Source: an uncultured Clostridia bacterium
Lineage (GTDB): Bacteria; Bacillota; Clostridia; TANB77; CAG-465
NCBI GenBank assembly: GCA_944388585.1
Contig: CALXJI010000002.1
Span: 1-64,000, forward strand
Direction: 5' to 3'
DNA length: 64,000 nucleotides
Part shown: positions 24,144 through 35,711 of the stretch, in pieces
Layout: each line of letters starts with the position of its first letter
How positions within the stretch are numbered: position 1 is the first letter of the stretch
Notes under the pieces: model-generated
The model's database searches: none
The model's input: only the letters and a program-made list of their open reading frames with translations
What the model was told of the DNA's origin: nothing
Position numbers and translations under genes: made by a program

Positions 24144-25742
24144 TTATACTTTTTCATATAAAACAAAATTACTATCTTCATATATTAATTTATAATTTGA
24201 ATCATTAAATATATACTTTGTAACTATATTATCTTTTGGAAGTAATGCATGAGTTATATCATATTTATCAAAGACTTCCATATAACTTTTTTTTCCTTTT
24301 TGAATATCTACAAAATCTTGAAATACAGTTATATCATTATACTGCTCTGTATACATTTCAGATCTTGAATCTATAAAAACTGGAATTCCTTTATACTCTA
24401 AATAACTACCATAATTAAATCCATTAAATATTCTCATATTTTCAACATCTAAATTAGCTAATATATATTCACAAGCTTCAACTGGATATGACTTTTCATT
24501 AACAAATTTTCCACCTAAATTAATTTGAACAAATACAGATAATGCCATTACAAACATATAGAAAACAAATGATATTTTTAAAAATATATATTTATTTATT
24601 CCTTTTTCATACGCTATATCTACAGCATCATACTTATAATTTCCAATATAGTTAAATATAAGTCTTGTAAGTGGTATACTTCCTATAAATAATAAATAAG
24701 ATATACATCTTACTGAACACATTGACATAAAGATAAGTCCTAACATCATAAATCCATCAGCTAAATTTATTTTTGTCTTATTTGAAGCAATACAAAATAT
24801 ACTTGCAATTATATAAACTAAAAATCCAACATCTACTATTGGAATAGCTGCTCTAAGTTCATTTATATATTGTGGTGAGATTCCTCCCATTGTTTTAAAA
24901 ATATATGTATATGGTGTATCTTTAATAGGTGTTAATAGTCCCGTAAATATTGTTATAATGAAAACTATAATCAAAGTTTTTATATATTTATGCTCATTAA
25001 TATAAATTTTATTATTTTTATTATCATTTTCTTTATATAATTCATAATCTTTTCTTAATTTTTCCAATTTTTCTTTTAATATTTCTATTTTATCAGGATT
25101 ATTTTCTAATTCTAATTTCTTTTCTATTTTAGTTATTAATCTTTTACACCTATTTTTAGCTCTAAAATATCCGAAAAAAGCTTCTGCAAAATATGGTAAA
25201 TAAAATACTAAGCACAATAACCACATAGCAGCATGAGTATTTGCAACTATTATTGGTATAACTATAAGTCCTAAAATATATAGCTTTTTATTAGTATCTA
25301 ATAATTTCTCAATAAAATATACTTCTAATATAAATAATACATAACTTATTATCTGCGCCCTTGCAGCAAAATACTGACTTCCCATTATAATCACAAATAT
25401 TGTTATTATAAATGGAATAGCATACGAATTTTTATTTAATTTCTTCAGTACTGTAAATAACGTAATTGATGTTATTGTCGTCATTAAAACTACAAAAATA
25501 TAAATAGCTTTAAGTCCAGCAAAATTAAACAAGAAAAGATTAATTAAATCAAATAGCCAATGTGAATATGTATACATAAGTCCTTCATGCCATGTCAAAT
25601 GTTCCTGCATATCAATGCCAGTATCCATTATCTGCCTTCCAACAGCAATAGAAAAAAACGTGTCATTTTGAAGTTCAATTCTTACTACACTAATACTAAA
25701 AATAATTAATAATATAATTAACAAAATATTCTTCTTTTTCAT
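24144..25742 (-). CDS. Polytopic membrane protein, glycosyltransferase-like (GT-C fold)
   Basis: 532 residues with an N-terminal anchor, about ten membrane segments and a charged cytoplasmic coiled coil near 195-245. A C-terminal soluble domain carries F-N-G-F-N-Y-G-S-Y-L-E-Y and P-V-F-I-D-S-R-S-E-M-Y, a pattern seen in bacterial dolichyl-mannosyltransferase-like membrane proteins. The donor and acceptor are unknown. The start has AGAGG 7 bases upstream. It precedes the ABC exporter genes by 30 bases and probably leads that operon. Confidence 0.75.
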   Translation of the reverse strand: MKKKNILLIILLIIFSISVVRIELQNDTFFSIAVGRQIMDTGIDMQEHLTWHEGLMYTYSHWLFDLINLFLFNFAGLKAIYIFVVLMTTITSITLFTVLKKLNKNSYAIPFIITIFVIIMGSQYFAARAQIISYVLFILEVYFIEKLLDTNKKLYILGLIVIPIIVANTHAAMWLLCLVFYLPYFAEAFFGYFRAKNRCKRLITKIEKKLELENNPDKIEILKEKLEKLRKDYELYKENDNKNNKIYINEHKYIKTLIIVFIITIFTGLLTPIKDTPYTYIFKTMGGISPQYINELRAAIPIVDVGFLVYIIASIFCIASNKTKINLADGFMMLGLIFMSMCSVRCISYLLFIGSIPLTRLIFNYIGNYKYDAVDIAYEKGINKYIFLKISFVFYMFVMALSVFVQINLGGKFVNEKSYPVEACEYILANLDVENMRIFNGFNYGSYLEYKGIPVFIDSRSEMYTEQYNDITVFQDFVDIQKGKKSYMEVFDKYDITHALLPKDNIVTKYIFNDSNYKLIYEDSNFVLYEKV

Positions 25743-25871
25743 AATATACCTCTAAAATTAATTTTATACAATTTTTTGCATTCTCAATATAATTTATATC
25801 TAAATGAGTTAACGCTTTATTAAGATCTTCTATATTTCTTCTTTTTTCTACCTCATTTTCTATACACAAAT

Positions 25872-25900
25872 ATAATACCATACCATGATACAATTATCAA
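25872..25900 (-). promoter_or_regulatory. Promoter of the membrane protein / ABC operon
   Basis: Minus strand TTGATA (25900-25895), 17-base spacer, TATTAT (25877-25872). Transcription would start near 25866, about 125 bases before the ATG at 25742. Confidence 0.7.
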
Positions 25901-25940
25901 TAAAATTAATATTTGCATAGAAAAAAAGATGTAAAATTAA

Positions 25941-26634
25941 TTACATCTTTATATCATATTGAGTATATATTTGATACTCTTTAAACTCTAAATCTGAATA
26001 TTTAAAAGTAATACCTTTTTGAGAGATAAAACTAGTATTTTCTGGTACTTCCATTTCAAATGAAAATTCATCTCCAGACTTAATTACTTTCTCTTTGTCA
26101 AAGCATCCTGCATATTCTATAGTTTTTTGATAAATGCTATTATTAGTATTATCTTTAAATAATATTATAACCTGATTAGGATATAAGGTCCTTTGCGAAT
26201 TATTTTTTATAGATCCTAAAATTTTTCCATCACTTATATTGGCAGTAATTTCAAATTCTTGACCATAAATATTTGGTATTTCAAATTCAGTAGAAATTAC
26301 TGAAATGTCAAAATCTTCTTCTTTAGTAAATGCAATTACTTTATACTCTTCATTTGGGTTTATATCATATATTTCTTGAATAGTATCATCACAAAATTCA
26401 TATCTAACTCGTTTTAATTTATTTCCAGTTACATTTTTTAATGTAACTTCCCAAAACTCGTCATCATATTCTTCAAAGTATTTTTTTTGCTTATTCACAA
26501 TTTCTAATATTTTCCCGATCACTATTTACTTGTTGCTTAGAACCACTTTTTACATTGTCCATATATATCAATGTACCTCCTATAACAATTAATAAGACTA
26601 CTAATAGTCCACATAAAACATTTTTGATATTCAT
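25941..26634 (-). CDS. Signal-anchored extracytoplasmic protein, split by an in-frame CGG with +1 shift
   Basis: In frame 0 the ATG at 26634 (AAAGGAG 7 bases upstream) opens M-N-I-K-N-V-L-C-G and a membrane anchor, then meets CGG at 26517 and stops eight codons later. The +1 frame runs 190 residues to 25941 (K-I-L-E-I-V-N-K-Q-K-K-Y-F-E-E-Y-D-D-E-F), but on its own starts only at a GTG with no anchor and no binding site. Reading CGGG (26517-26514) as one step joins them into a protein of about 230 residues: anchor, short linker, beta-rich outer domain. The family is unknown. It is divergent from the HTH regulator, which has the same kind of interruption. Confidence 0.8.
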
Positions 26635-26715
26635 CATATCACTCCTTTCTAATCTAAGGCGTAAAATTTGCAATAGACATTAGCTCTTTGCCTCTTATCT
26701 TTTAAACATATTTAA

Positions 26716-26744
26716 ATTATATCACTTTTATATTTTTATGTCAA
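26716..26744 (-). promoter_or_regulatory. Promoter of the CGG-split membrane protein
   Basis: Minus strand TTGACA (26744-26739), 17-base spacer, TATAAT (26721-26716). Both boxes match consensus perfectly. Its -35 box lies 10 bases from the -35 box of the divergent HTH gene. Confidence 0.92.
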
Positions 26745-26753
26745 CATAATTTC

Positions 26754-26782
26754 TTGACGCATAAAATATTTCATGCTATAAT
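26754..26782 (+). promoter_or_regulatory. Promoter of the HTH regulator
   Basis: TTGACG (26754-26759), 17-base spacer, TATAAT (26777-26782), about 52 bases before the ATG. It is back to back with the promoter at 26716-26744. Confidence 0.92.
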
Positions 26783-26833
26783 TTAAATATAACTTACATC
26801 TTATACTCAAAAATTAATATTAGGAGGTATAAT

Positions 26834-27278
26834 ATGAAAAGTAAATTAACTAAGTTTGACATAATTAACATATGTAAAAGATATGTTTATGATAATATTT
26901 CAATGGAAAAATTAGCTACAGATTATAGCTGCTCTGCAAGTCATATATCTAAATCTATACATAAAGCTATAGTATTTGGATTTGTAGATTTAAAAATGGC
27001 CAATTTATTAAAAGAAAAAGCTGCCCAAAACATGGATAAGAAAATGAGAGAGCTACGGATATCACAAATCATATAAAGTAGAAAGAAAATACGATCTTCT
27101 TATTGAAAAGTCTATTCAAAGAAAAGAAATTCTAAAACATATAAAACATCTAGATTATATTATATCTACATATGATGATACTTATTCGGATGCTGATGAA
27201 TTTCCTTATTCAAAAGATATTTTTATTGAAAAACTAAACAATTTAAATTTAAGACTCAAAAAAGTAGAAAATTTTTAA
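26834..27278 (+). CDS. HTH regulator, interrupted by an in-frame CGG with +1 shift
   Basis: AGGAGG precedes the ATG. Residues 1-74 form a compact helix-turn-helix domain (M-E-K-L-A-T-D-Y-S-C-S-A-S-H-I-S-K-S-I-H) reminiscent of SpoIIID-type regulators. Frame 0 meets CGG at 27056 and stops six codons later (27076). Reading CGGA (27056-27059) as one step continues Y-H-K-S-Y-K-V-E-R-K-Y-D-L-L-I-E-K for 72 residues, a charged helical tail ending at TAA 27276-27278. The total is about 147 residues. The tail is clearly protein-like and otherwise has no start. Divergent from the CGG-split membrane protein. Confidence 0.82.
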
Positions 27279-27280
27279 AA

Positions 27281-27312
27281 AAATAATACCTTCAAAAATG
27301 AAGGTATTATTT
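27281..27312. terminator. Bidirectional terminator between the HTH gene and eno
   Basis: Thirteen-bp stem aaataataccttc / gaaggtattattt with a 6-base loop and flanking A/T runs. Confidence 0.92.
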
Positions 27313-27325
27313 TTTACTATATTTA

Positions 27326-28642
<1,317 letters not shown>

Positions 28643-28671
28643 TTAAAATTCCTCCTTATATTTTATATAAA

Positions 28672-29463
28672 CTACAAAAGATCTTGTAGCTTTTTACTTC
28701 TTTCTTTTTCTTCTCTTTTTTGTAATGACTCATTTTTTCTTTTTTGATATTTTTCCTCAATTTCTTTTTTATATTCTTTTTTGTTTATATCTTTATTTAT
28801 CTTTTCAAGTTCATTCTCTTTTTCTTCAACTTCATCTATATCTTCGATATCGTGTTCTAATTCTAAGAATTTGCTAATTTCTTCTTTATATACTTCGTCT
28901 TGTTCTATATCATCTTGATACTCTTGTATTATATCTTCTGTTTTTTCTTGCTCTTTATATAACTCAAGTATACCATCAGATATCTCATATATATTCTTTC
29001 TAAAATCAATCCAATCTATATTAACTATGTTATTATACTTTCTAACTATATTTCTAGATGCATATACAAAGATTGCAACAAATCTTTTAGATGTTATTTT
29101 ATTACTAAAAAGCTTGTCCTTTAAATCTTTTGCAAGACAACTTATTTCGTCTTTTATAACAGAAATTGTTCTTTGTCTTTTCTTTTCCTGCTTTTTAGCT
29201 TCATCTTCCTGCTTTATCTTTTCTTGTTTTTTTACATATTCTTTGTATTTTTCCTCAGATACAGTTTCAAATTTTACCTTTTTACCACATCTTGGACATT
29301 TAATCATTGATGGGTCAGAATTTGATACATAGTAATTAAAAGGAAGATAATTTTTTGGTGGATTAGATAAATTGTACATAAATCCACATCTAGAGCACAT
29401 AAATATTATTTGCTCTTCCTTTTGTTCATTTTCATTATCTAATTCATCTTCATAAAAATCCAT
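28672..29463 (-). CDS. Zinc-ribbon coiled-coil protein within the glycolytic operon
   Basis: 263 residues. An N-terminal zinc ribbon (F-M-C-S-R-C-G-F at about 19-26, M-I-K-C-P-R-C-G-K-K at about 53-62) is followed by some 200 residues of strongly charged, mostly helical sequence ending K-L-Q-D-L-L. There is no membrane segment. It sits between gpmI and eno with gaps of 15 and 29 bases, so it is cotranscribed with glycolytic enzymes. I do not recognise a family or role. Confidence 0.72.
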   Translation of the reverse strand: MDFYEDELDNENEQKEEQIIFMCSRCGFMYNLSNPPKNYLPFNYYVSNSDPSMIKCPRCGKKVKFETVSEEKYKEYVKKQEKIKQEDEAKKQEKKRQRTISVIKDEISCLAKDLKDKLFSNKITSKRFVAIFVYASRNIVRKYNNIVNIDWIDFRKNIYEISDGILELYKEQEKTEDIIQEYQDDIEQDEVYKEEISKFLELEHDIEDIDEVEEKENELEKINKDINKKEYKKEIEEKYQKRKNESLQKREEKERSKKLQDLL

Positions 29464-29478
29464 ATCTTCCCTCCTAAA

Positions 29479-31017
29479 CTAATTTAATTCAACAAGTGAT
29501 ACACCTGTCATCTCTTCTGGTATCTTTTCTCCCATCATAGTTAAAAGTGTAGGAGTTAAATCACAAAGTCTTCCAGAGTTTAAAGATTTTACTCTATTTG
29601 ATACTACAATTAATGGTACATCAAATGTAGTATGTGATGTTATAGGCTCACCTGTTTTTAAATCTAGCATTTGCTCACAGTTTCCATGATCTGCAGTTAT
29701 TAATGCTTCTCCACCAACTTCTTCTATCTTAGAAATTACTCTTCCAACACATTTATCTAACGCTTCAACAGCTTCTATTGCTTTTTCAAGATTTCCAGTG
29801 TGTCCTACCATATCACCATTTGCATAATTTACTATTATTACATCACATGATTTTTCTTCTATTACCTTAATTAAATTATCTGTTACTTCATATGCAGACA
29901 TTTCAGGCTTTAAATCATATGTTGCAACTTTTGGTGAATTAATTAAAATTCTTTTTTCACCAGGATATGGCTCTTCTTTTCCTCCATTAAAGAAAAATGT
30001 TACGTGAGCATATTTTTCTGTTTCAGCTATTCTTAACTGTGTATATCCTTTTTTAGAAATATACTCTCCAAAAGTATTAACCAAAACTTGTGGTTTATAT
30101 GCTACCAAAGCATTTTTTATTGTCTCATCATATTGTGTCATAGTTACAAACACTAAATTATTTATTTTTTTTGTTTCAAATTCATTAAATCCGTCTAGTA
30201 TGAAAGCTTTTGTAAGCTCTCTTGCTCTATCTGGTCTAAAATTAAAATAGATAATAGAATCATTGTCATTTACTGTTGCAAGTGGATTATCTTCTGAATC
30301 TGTTAAAACTACAGGTTTTACAAATTCATCAAATTCTTGTGATTCATATGATGTTTCTATTGCTTTTTGTGCTATTTTAAAATCTTGTCCTTTTCCAAAA
30401 GCCATTGCGTCATATGCAAGTTTTACTCTTTCCCATCTATTATCTCTATCCATTGCATAATATCTACCAGATATTGTAGCTATTTTTCCAACTCCAAGTT
30501 CTTTCATTTTTTCTTCAAGTTGTTTTACATAGTCTACAGCTGATGTTGGAGGAGTATCTCTTCCATCAAGTATAGCATGTACATATACATTTTTTACATT
30601 TTCCCTTTTTGCCATTTCAAGTAATGCATATAAATGTTTTATATGTGAATGAACTCCACCATCTGATACAAGTCCTAATAAATGTAATGTAGAATCATTC
30701 CTTTTTACATTTTCCATAGCATATTTTAATTGTTCATTATTATAAAAATTACCATCTTCTATTTCTTTTGTAATTCTTGTTAATTCTTGATATACTATTC
30801 TTCCTGCACCAATATTAGTGTGACCTACTTCTGAATTTCCCATTTGACCTTCTGGAAGACCTACTGCCATTCCACTAGTCTTAATATATGTATTAGGATA
30901 TTTTATAGTTAATCTGTCTAAATTTGGTGTATTAGCTAGTTTAAAAGCATTTCCTTTTTCTTCATCATTTAAACCAACCCCATCCATAATCATAAGTAAA
31001 TATTGTCTATCTTTCAT
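29479..31017 (-). CDS. gpmI: 2,3-bisphosphoglycerate-independent phosphoglycerate mutase
   Basis: Manganese-dependent interconversion of 3- and 2-phosphoglycerate. About 512 residues, with M-D-G-V-G (metal) at the N-terminus, the phosphoserine loop G-N-S-E-V-G-H-T-N-I-G-A-G, H-I-x-H-L, D-G-R-D-T-P-P, R-P-D-R-A-R-E-L, and T-A-D-H-G-N-C-E. The frame opens at GTG 31032, but AAGG is 8 bases from the ATG at 31017, which gives the normal length. 49 bases downstream of tpiA. Confidence 0.96.
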   Translation of the reverse strand: MKDRQYLLMIMDGVGLNDEEKGNAFKLANTPNLDRLTIKYPNTYIKTSGMAVGLPEGQMGNSEVGHTNIGAGRIVYQELTRITKEIEDGNFYNNEQLKYAMENVKRNDSTLHLLGLVSDGGVHSHIKHLYALLEMAKRENVKNVYVHAILDGRDTPPTSAVDYVKQLEEKMKELGVGKIATISGRYYAMDRDNRWERVKLAYDAMAFGKGQDFKIAQKAIETSYESQEFDEFVKPVVLTDSEDNPLATVNDNDSIIYFNFRPDRARELTKAFILDGFNEFETKKINNLVFVTMTQYDETIKNALVAYKPQVLVNTFGEYISKKGYTQLRIAETEKYAHVTFFFNGGKEEPYPGEKRILINSPKVATYDLKPEMSAYEVTDNLIKVIEEKSCDVIIVNYANGDMVGHTGNLEKAIEAVEALDKCVGRVISKIEEVGGEALITADHGNCEQMLDLKTGEPITSHTTFDVPLIVVSNRVKSLNSGRLCDLTPTLLTMMGEKIPEEMTGVSLVELN

Positions 31018-31065
31018 ATCAAAAACCTTCACTTTCTTGCTTACAGCATTACTATTATATCATTA

Positions 31066-31815
31066 TTAATCGTAATTTACAATAGCTACAAAATCATTAG
31101 TTAAACTTGCTCCACCTACTAAAGCCCCATCAATATCACTCATATTTAATATTTCTTTTGCATTATTAGGTTTTACACTTCCACCATACTGTATTCTAAC
31201 AAGTTCTGCTGTTTTTTCATCATACATATCAGATACAACTTTTCTTATATACTTACACATTTCATTTGCTTGTTCTGCACTTGCAGTTTTTCCAGTTCCA
31301 ATAGCCCATATTGGTTCATAAGCTATTACAACTTTTTTTGCAATCATATCTTTATCTATTCCATCTAAAGATTTTTCAACTTGCTCTTTTACTACATCAA
31401 ACATTTTACTACTTTCTCTTTCTTCTAGAGTTTCACCAACACAAACAATAGGTGATATATCTTTTTGTAGTAATTTTTTAGCTTTTTTATTTACTATTTC
31501 ATTTGTTTCTGCAAAATATTGTCTTCTTTCACTATGACCTACTATACAATATTTAACACCTACAGCTGCTAACATATCAACTGAAGTTTCTCCTGTATAA
31601 GCACCTTTATCTTCAAAATATACATTTTGTGCCCCAAGCTTTATATTTGTATCGTATATTGCTTCACTTACTCTATCAAGTGAAACAAAGTTTGGACATA
31701 ACACAACATCTACTTCATCAGTGTTTATTCTATCTTTTATCTCTTCCACAAAATCTTCTGCTTTATTAACACAATAATTCATTTTCCAATTTCCAGCAAT
31801 TATTTTCTTTCTCAT
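31066..31815 (-). CDS. tpiA: Triose-phosphate isomerase
   Basis: Interconverts dihydroxyacetone phosphate and glyceraldehyde 3-phosphate. 249 residues with G-N-W-K-M-N (active-site Lys), V-G-H-S-E-R-R (His), A-Y-E-P-I-W-A-I-G-T-G (catalytic Glu and loop 6) and the phosphate-binding Y-G-G-S-V and V-G-G-A-S-L. Confidence 0.98.
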   Translation of the reverse strand: MRKKIIAGNWKMNYCVNKAEDFVEEIKDRINTDEVDVVLCPNFVSLDRVSEAIYDTNIKLGAQNVYFEDKGAYTGETSVDMLAAVGVKYCIVGHSERRQYFAETNEIVNKKAKKLLQKDISPIVCVGETLEERESSKMFDVVKEQVEKSLDGIDKDMIAKKVVIAYEPIWAIGTGKTASAEQANEMCKYIRKVVSDMYDEKTAELVRIQYGGSVKPNNAKEILNMSDIDGALVGGASLTNDFVAIVNYD

Positions 31816-31829
31816 AAAAAACTTCCTTC

Positions 31830-33017
31830 CTATTCATCTTTATCTTCTAAAGCTTCTATACCTGGTAATTTTTTACCTTCCATAAGCTCCAAAGATGCTC
31901 CACCACCAGTAGAAACATGACTCATTTGATCAGAAAGTCCAGCTTTTTCTACTGCTGCTGCACTATCTCCTCCACCTATTATAGTTACAGCTTCACTTTG
32001 AGCCATAGCATTTGCAATTTCATTAGTTCCAACAGCAAACTTATCTATTTCAAATACTCCAACAGGTCCATTCCATACTACAGTTCCAGCAGTTGCAATT
32101 TCATCTGTAAATAGTTTTAATGTTTCTGGTCCAATATCTAATCCCATATAATCATCAGGAATCTCATCTGGTTTACAAACAAAAGTATTAGAGACCTCTG
32201 ACATTTCATCTGCTACAACAACATCTACTGGTAATACAAATTTAACATTTTTTTCTTCTGCTTTTTTTATAATCTCTTTTGCTACTTCTATTTTGTCATC
32301 TTCACATAAAGATTTACCTATATTACCACCTTGTGCTTTTATAAATGTAAACATCATAGCACCACCTATTAATAATGAATCTACCTTATCTAATAGGTTT
32401 GTTAAAACAGCTATTTTACTTGATACTTTTGAACCACCAACAATTGCTACTAATGGTCTTTTAGGGTTATTTATTCCTCCATCTAATGCTGCTATTTCTT
32501 TTTCAATTAAAAATCCAGCAACTGATGGTAAATAATGTGTAACCCCTTCTGTTGAAGCATGTGCTCTATGTGCACTGCCAAAAGCATCATTTACAAATAT
32601 TTGTGCAAGTGAAGCTAGTTTTCTTGAAAATTCAGCATCATTTTTTTCTTCTTCTTCATACATTCTTGTATTTTCAAGTAGACATACATCTCCATCTTTC
32701 ATATTCATAACAAATTCCTTTGTGCTATCTGATACAATATCTTTTAACAAAGGAACATCTTTTTCTAAGTATTCAGATAATCTTTTAGCTACTGGCGCTA
32801 AGCTTTTATTTTGTCCTGTTTTTCCTAAATGTGAACATAATATTACTCTTGCTCCAGCATTAATTAAATATTTTATTGTTTTTAAAGATTCTACTATTCT
32901 TTTATCACTAGTTATTATACTAGGATCTTCCTTATCTAAAGGTACGTTAAAATCGCATCTTACAAGTACTCTTTTTCCTGATACCTCTACATCTCTTACA
33001 GTTTTTTTATTTAACAT
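31830..33017 (-). CDS. pgk: Phosphoglycerate kinase
   Basis: 395 residues producing ATP from 1,3-bisphosphoglycerate. It has [16 protein letters not shown], and the nucleotide-binding G-G-G-D-S-A-A-A-V and S-T-G-G-G-A-S-L-E. The frame opens far upstream (33062) through the preceding terminator, but GGAGG lies 7 bases before the ATG at 33017, the family start. Confidence 0.98.
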   Translation of the reverse strand: MLNKKTVRDVEVSGKRVLVRCDFNVPLDKEDPSIITSDKRIVESLKTIKYLINAGARVILCSHLGKTGQNKSLAPVAKRLSEYLEKDVPLLKDIVSDSTKEFVMNMKDGDVCLLENTRMYEEEEKNDAEFSRKLASLAQIFVNDAFGSAHRAHASTEGVTHYLPSVAGFLIEKEIAALDGGINNPKRPLVAIVGGSKVSSKIAVLTNLLDKVDSLLIGGAMMFTFIKAQGGNIGKSLCEDDKIEVAKEIIKKAEEKNVKFVLPVDVVVADEMSEVSNTFVCKPDEIPDDYMGLDIGPETLKLFTDEIATAGTVVWNGPVGVFEIDKFAVGTNEIANAMAQSEAVTIIGGGDSAAAVEKAGLSDQMSHVSTGGGASLELMEGKKLPGIEALEDKDE

Positions 33018-33031
33018 ATATATCCTCCGTT

Positions 33032-33075
33032 CTAAAAAAATAAGCTGGCCACATAAACCCAAGTAACCAGCTTAT
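33032..33075 (-). terminator. Terminator/attenuator between gap and pgk
   Basis: Stem ataagctgg (33040-33048) / ccagcttat (33067-33075) with an 18-base loop, followed on the minus strand by TTTTTTTAG. It lies inside the operon, just before the pgk ribosome binding site, so it probably lets part of the transcripts end after gap. Confidence 0.88.
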
Positions 33076-33081
33076 AATATA

Positions 33082-34343
<1,262 letters not shown>

Positions 34344-34352
34344 GTGATTATT

Positions 34353-34838
34353 TTGAAAAGAGATATTTTAATTTTTCCAAAATTCAACAATATAGAACTA
34401 ATACAAAATATAAGAGAAAAATATGATAGATTATATATGCTCGTTCCCCCACATATTACACTCGTGTTTCCATTTACAGATGATATAAGTAATGAAGATT
34501 TATATATAAAACTTAAAGAATTGATAAAAGATACTAAAAAATTTAATGTAAAATTCAAAGGATTATCTTTGTCTGATGATAATTTTATATTTTTAAATTG
34601 TGTACTTGGATCAAAAAATATAATAGATTTACATGATAAAATATATAACAATATTCTACCAACACATCTAAAAAAGAATATAAAATATATTCCACATATT
34701 ACATTAGGTAAGTCAAATAACATAGAAAATTTAAAAGATTTTGATTATGAATTTGAAACAATTATAGATGAAATATCATTAGAAGAAATAGGTAAAAATG
34801 AAGAATCTATAATAATCAATACTATACAATTAAAATGA
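34353..34838 (+). CDS. 2H phosphoesterase, LigT-like (2'-5' RNA ligase family)
   Basis: About 161 residues with two H-x-T signatures, P-P-H-I-T-L-V-F-P-F near the N-terminus and Y-I-P-H-I-T-L-G-K-S near 120. These form the active site of 2H phosphoesterases, which act on cyclic phosphates or 2'-5' bonds. The frame opens at GTG 34344, but the AGGTG is better spaced for the TTG at 34353. It stands alone, divergent from gap. Confidence 0.85.
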   Translation: MKRDILIFPKFNNIELIQNIREKYDRLYMLVPPHITLVFPFTDDISNEDLYIKLKELIKDTKKFNVKFKGLSLSDDNFIFLNCVLGSKNIIDLHDKIYNNILPTHLKKNIKYIPHITLGKSNNIENLKDFDYEFETIIDEISLEEIGKNEESIIINTIQLK

Positions 34839-34860
34839 GGATAGTGTTTATGCTATCCTC
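34837..34860. terminator. Hairpin between convergent genes
   Basis: Stem gaggatag / ctatcctc with an 8-base loop, overlapping the ends of both the LigT-like and YitT genes. A T-rich tract follows only on the minus strand, so it should work mainly for the YitT gene. Confidence 0.7.
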
Positions 34861-35710
34861 CTATTTGTGGCTTTTTCTTTATATGTGATCCTATTATTTC
34901 TGATACATCAATTACCGTTACAAAAGCTTGAACATCATCTGCATTTACTATATTTCTAAGTTCTGTAAGTTCAAGTCTTGTTATAACACAATAAAGTATC
35001 ATTGTCTCACCATTTATCATGCCTTTTCCTTCAAATGAAGTTACTGTTCTACCAAGTTTTTCATAAATATCTTTTGCAACCTTTGCACTCTGATTCGTTA
35101 TAATTAAAGCTGCTTTTCCTTGTTCTAGTCCTTCAGATACAAAATCTATAACCTTAAATGTTATAAAATATGTCAGTAAAGAATATAATGCTCTATCAAA
35201 TCCAAATAAAAATCCTGCTGTACCATATATAAACACATTACATATCAAAACAATTTGACCAACAGAAAAATTGCTTTTTTTACTTAAAATTATAGCTGCA
35301 ATTTCTGTTCCATCAAGACATCCTCCATATCTTATTACAAGACCTACTCCAAACCCTAAAAGCAATCCTCCATAAATAGTTGCAAGAAGTTTATCTTCTA
35401 TTCCAATATGTAATGTCTCTGTATAATAAAGTACTCCTGAAAACACAAGCATTGCAAAAAGTGCTTTAAGAACGAATTCTTTACCTAGACTTTTATATCC
35501 AATTATTAAAAATGGTATATTTAATATAATTATAAAAATACTTGTTGAAATCCCTGTAAGTTGTGATGCCATAATAGAAATACCATTTACACCGCCATCT
35601 AAAATTAAATTAGGTATTAAAATTGCACCTATAGAAAATGCTGCAATTACACACCCAACTGTTAATATTAAAAAAGAAAAAATTATTTTAGCTATACTTT
35701 TATTTTTCAT
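34853..35710 (-). CDS. YitT-family membrane protein
   Basis: 285 residues. Five membrane segments in the first 185 residues (DUF161-type, with L-D-G-G-V-N-G-I-S and Y-G-G-C-L-D-G-T-E) are followed by a soluble C-terminal DUF2179 domain (G-R-T-V-T-S-F-E-G-K-G). Function unknown; the conserved Asp/Gly motifs suggest transport. It abuts the Ppx/GppA-like gene. Confidence 0.92.
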   Translation of the reverse strand: MKNKSIAKIIFSFLILTVGCVIAAFSIGAILIPNLILDGGVNGISIMASQLTGISTSIFIIILNIPFLIIGYKSLGKEFVLKALFAMLVFSGVLYYTETLHIGIEDKLLATIYGGLLLGFGVGLVIRYGGCLDGTEIAAIILSKKSNFSVGQIVLICNVFIYGTAGFLFGFDRALYSLLTYFITFKVIDFVSEGLEQGKAALIITNQSAKVAKDIYEKLGRTVTSFEGKGMINGETMILYCVITRLELTELRNIVNADDVQAFVTVIDVSEIIGSHIKKKPQIGG

Positions 35711-35711
35711 A

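Noticed and set aside
25696-25893. Open frame of 65 codons upstream of and overlapping the membrane protein gene at 24144-25742
   Set aside because: No ribosome binding site; its ATG lies inside the promoter at 25872-25900, and the frame overlaps the start of the real gene by 47 bases.
10929-27076. Ordinary pseudogenes or assembly indels as explanation of the three broken genes
   Set aside because: Random indels would not all fall at CGG, all in the +1 direction, when no other in-frame CGG exists in the window. Read-level data are still needed to exclude it fully.
33018-33062. In-frame CGG in an upstream extension of pgk
   Set aside because: The extension runs through the terminator; CGG is part of the ribosome binding region (ACGGAGGA), and translation starts at the ATG at 33017.
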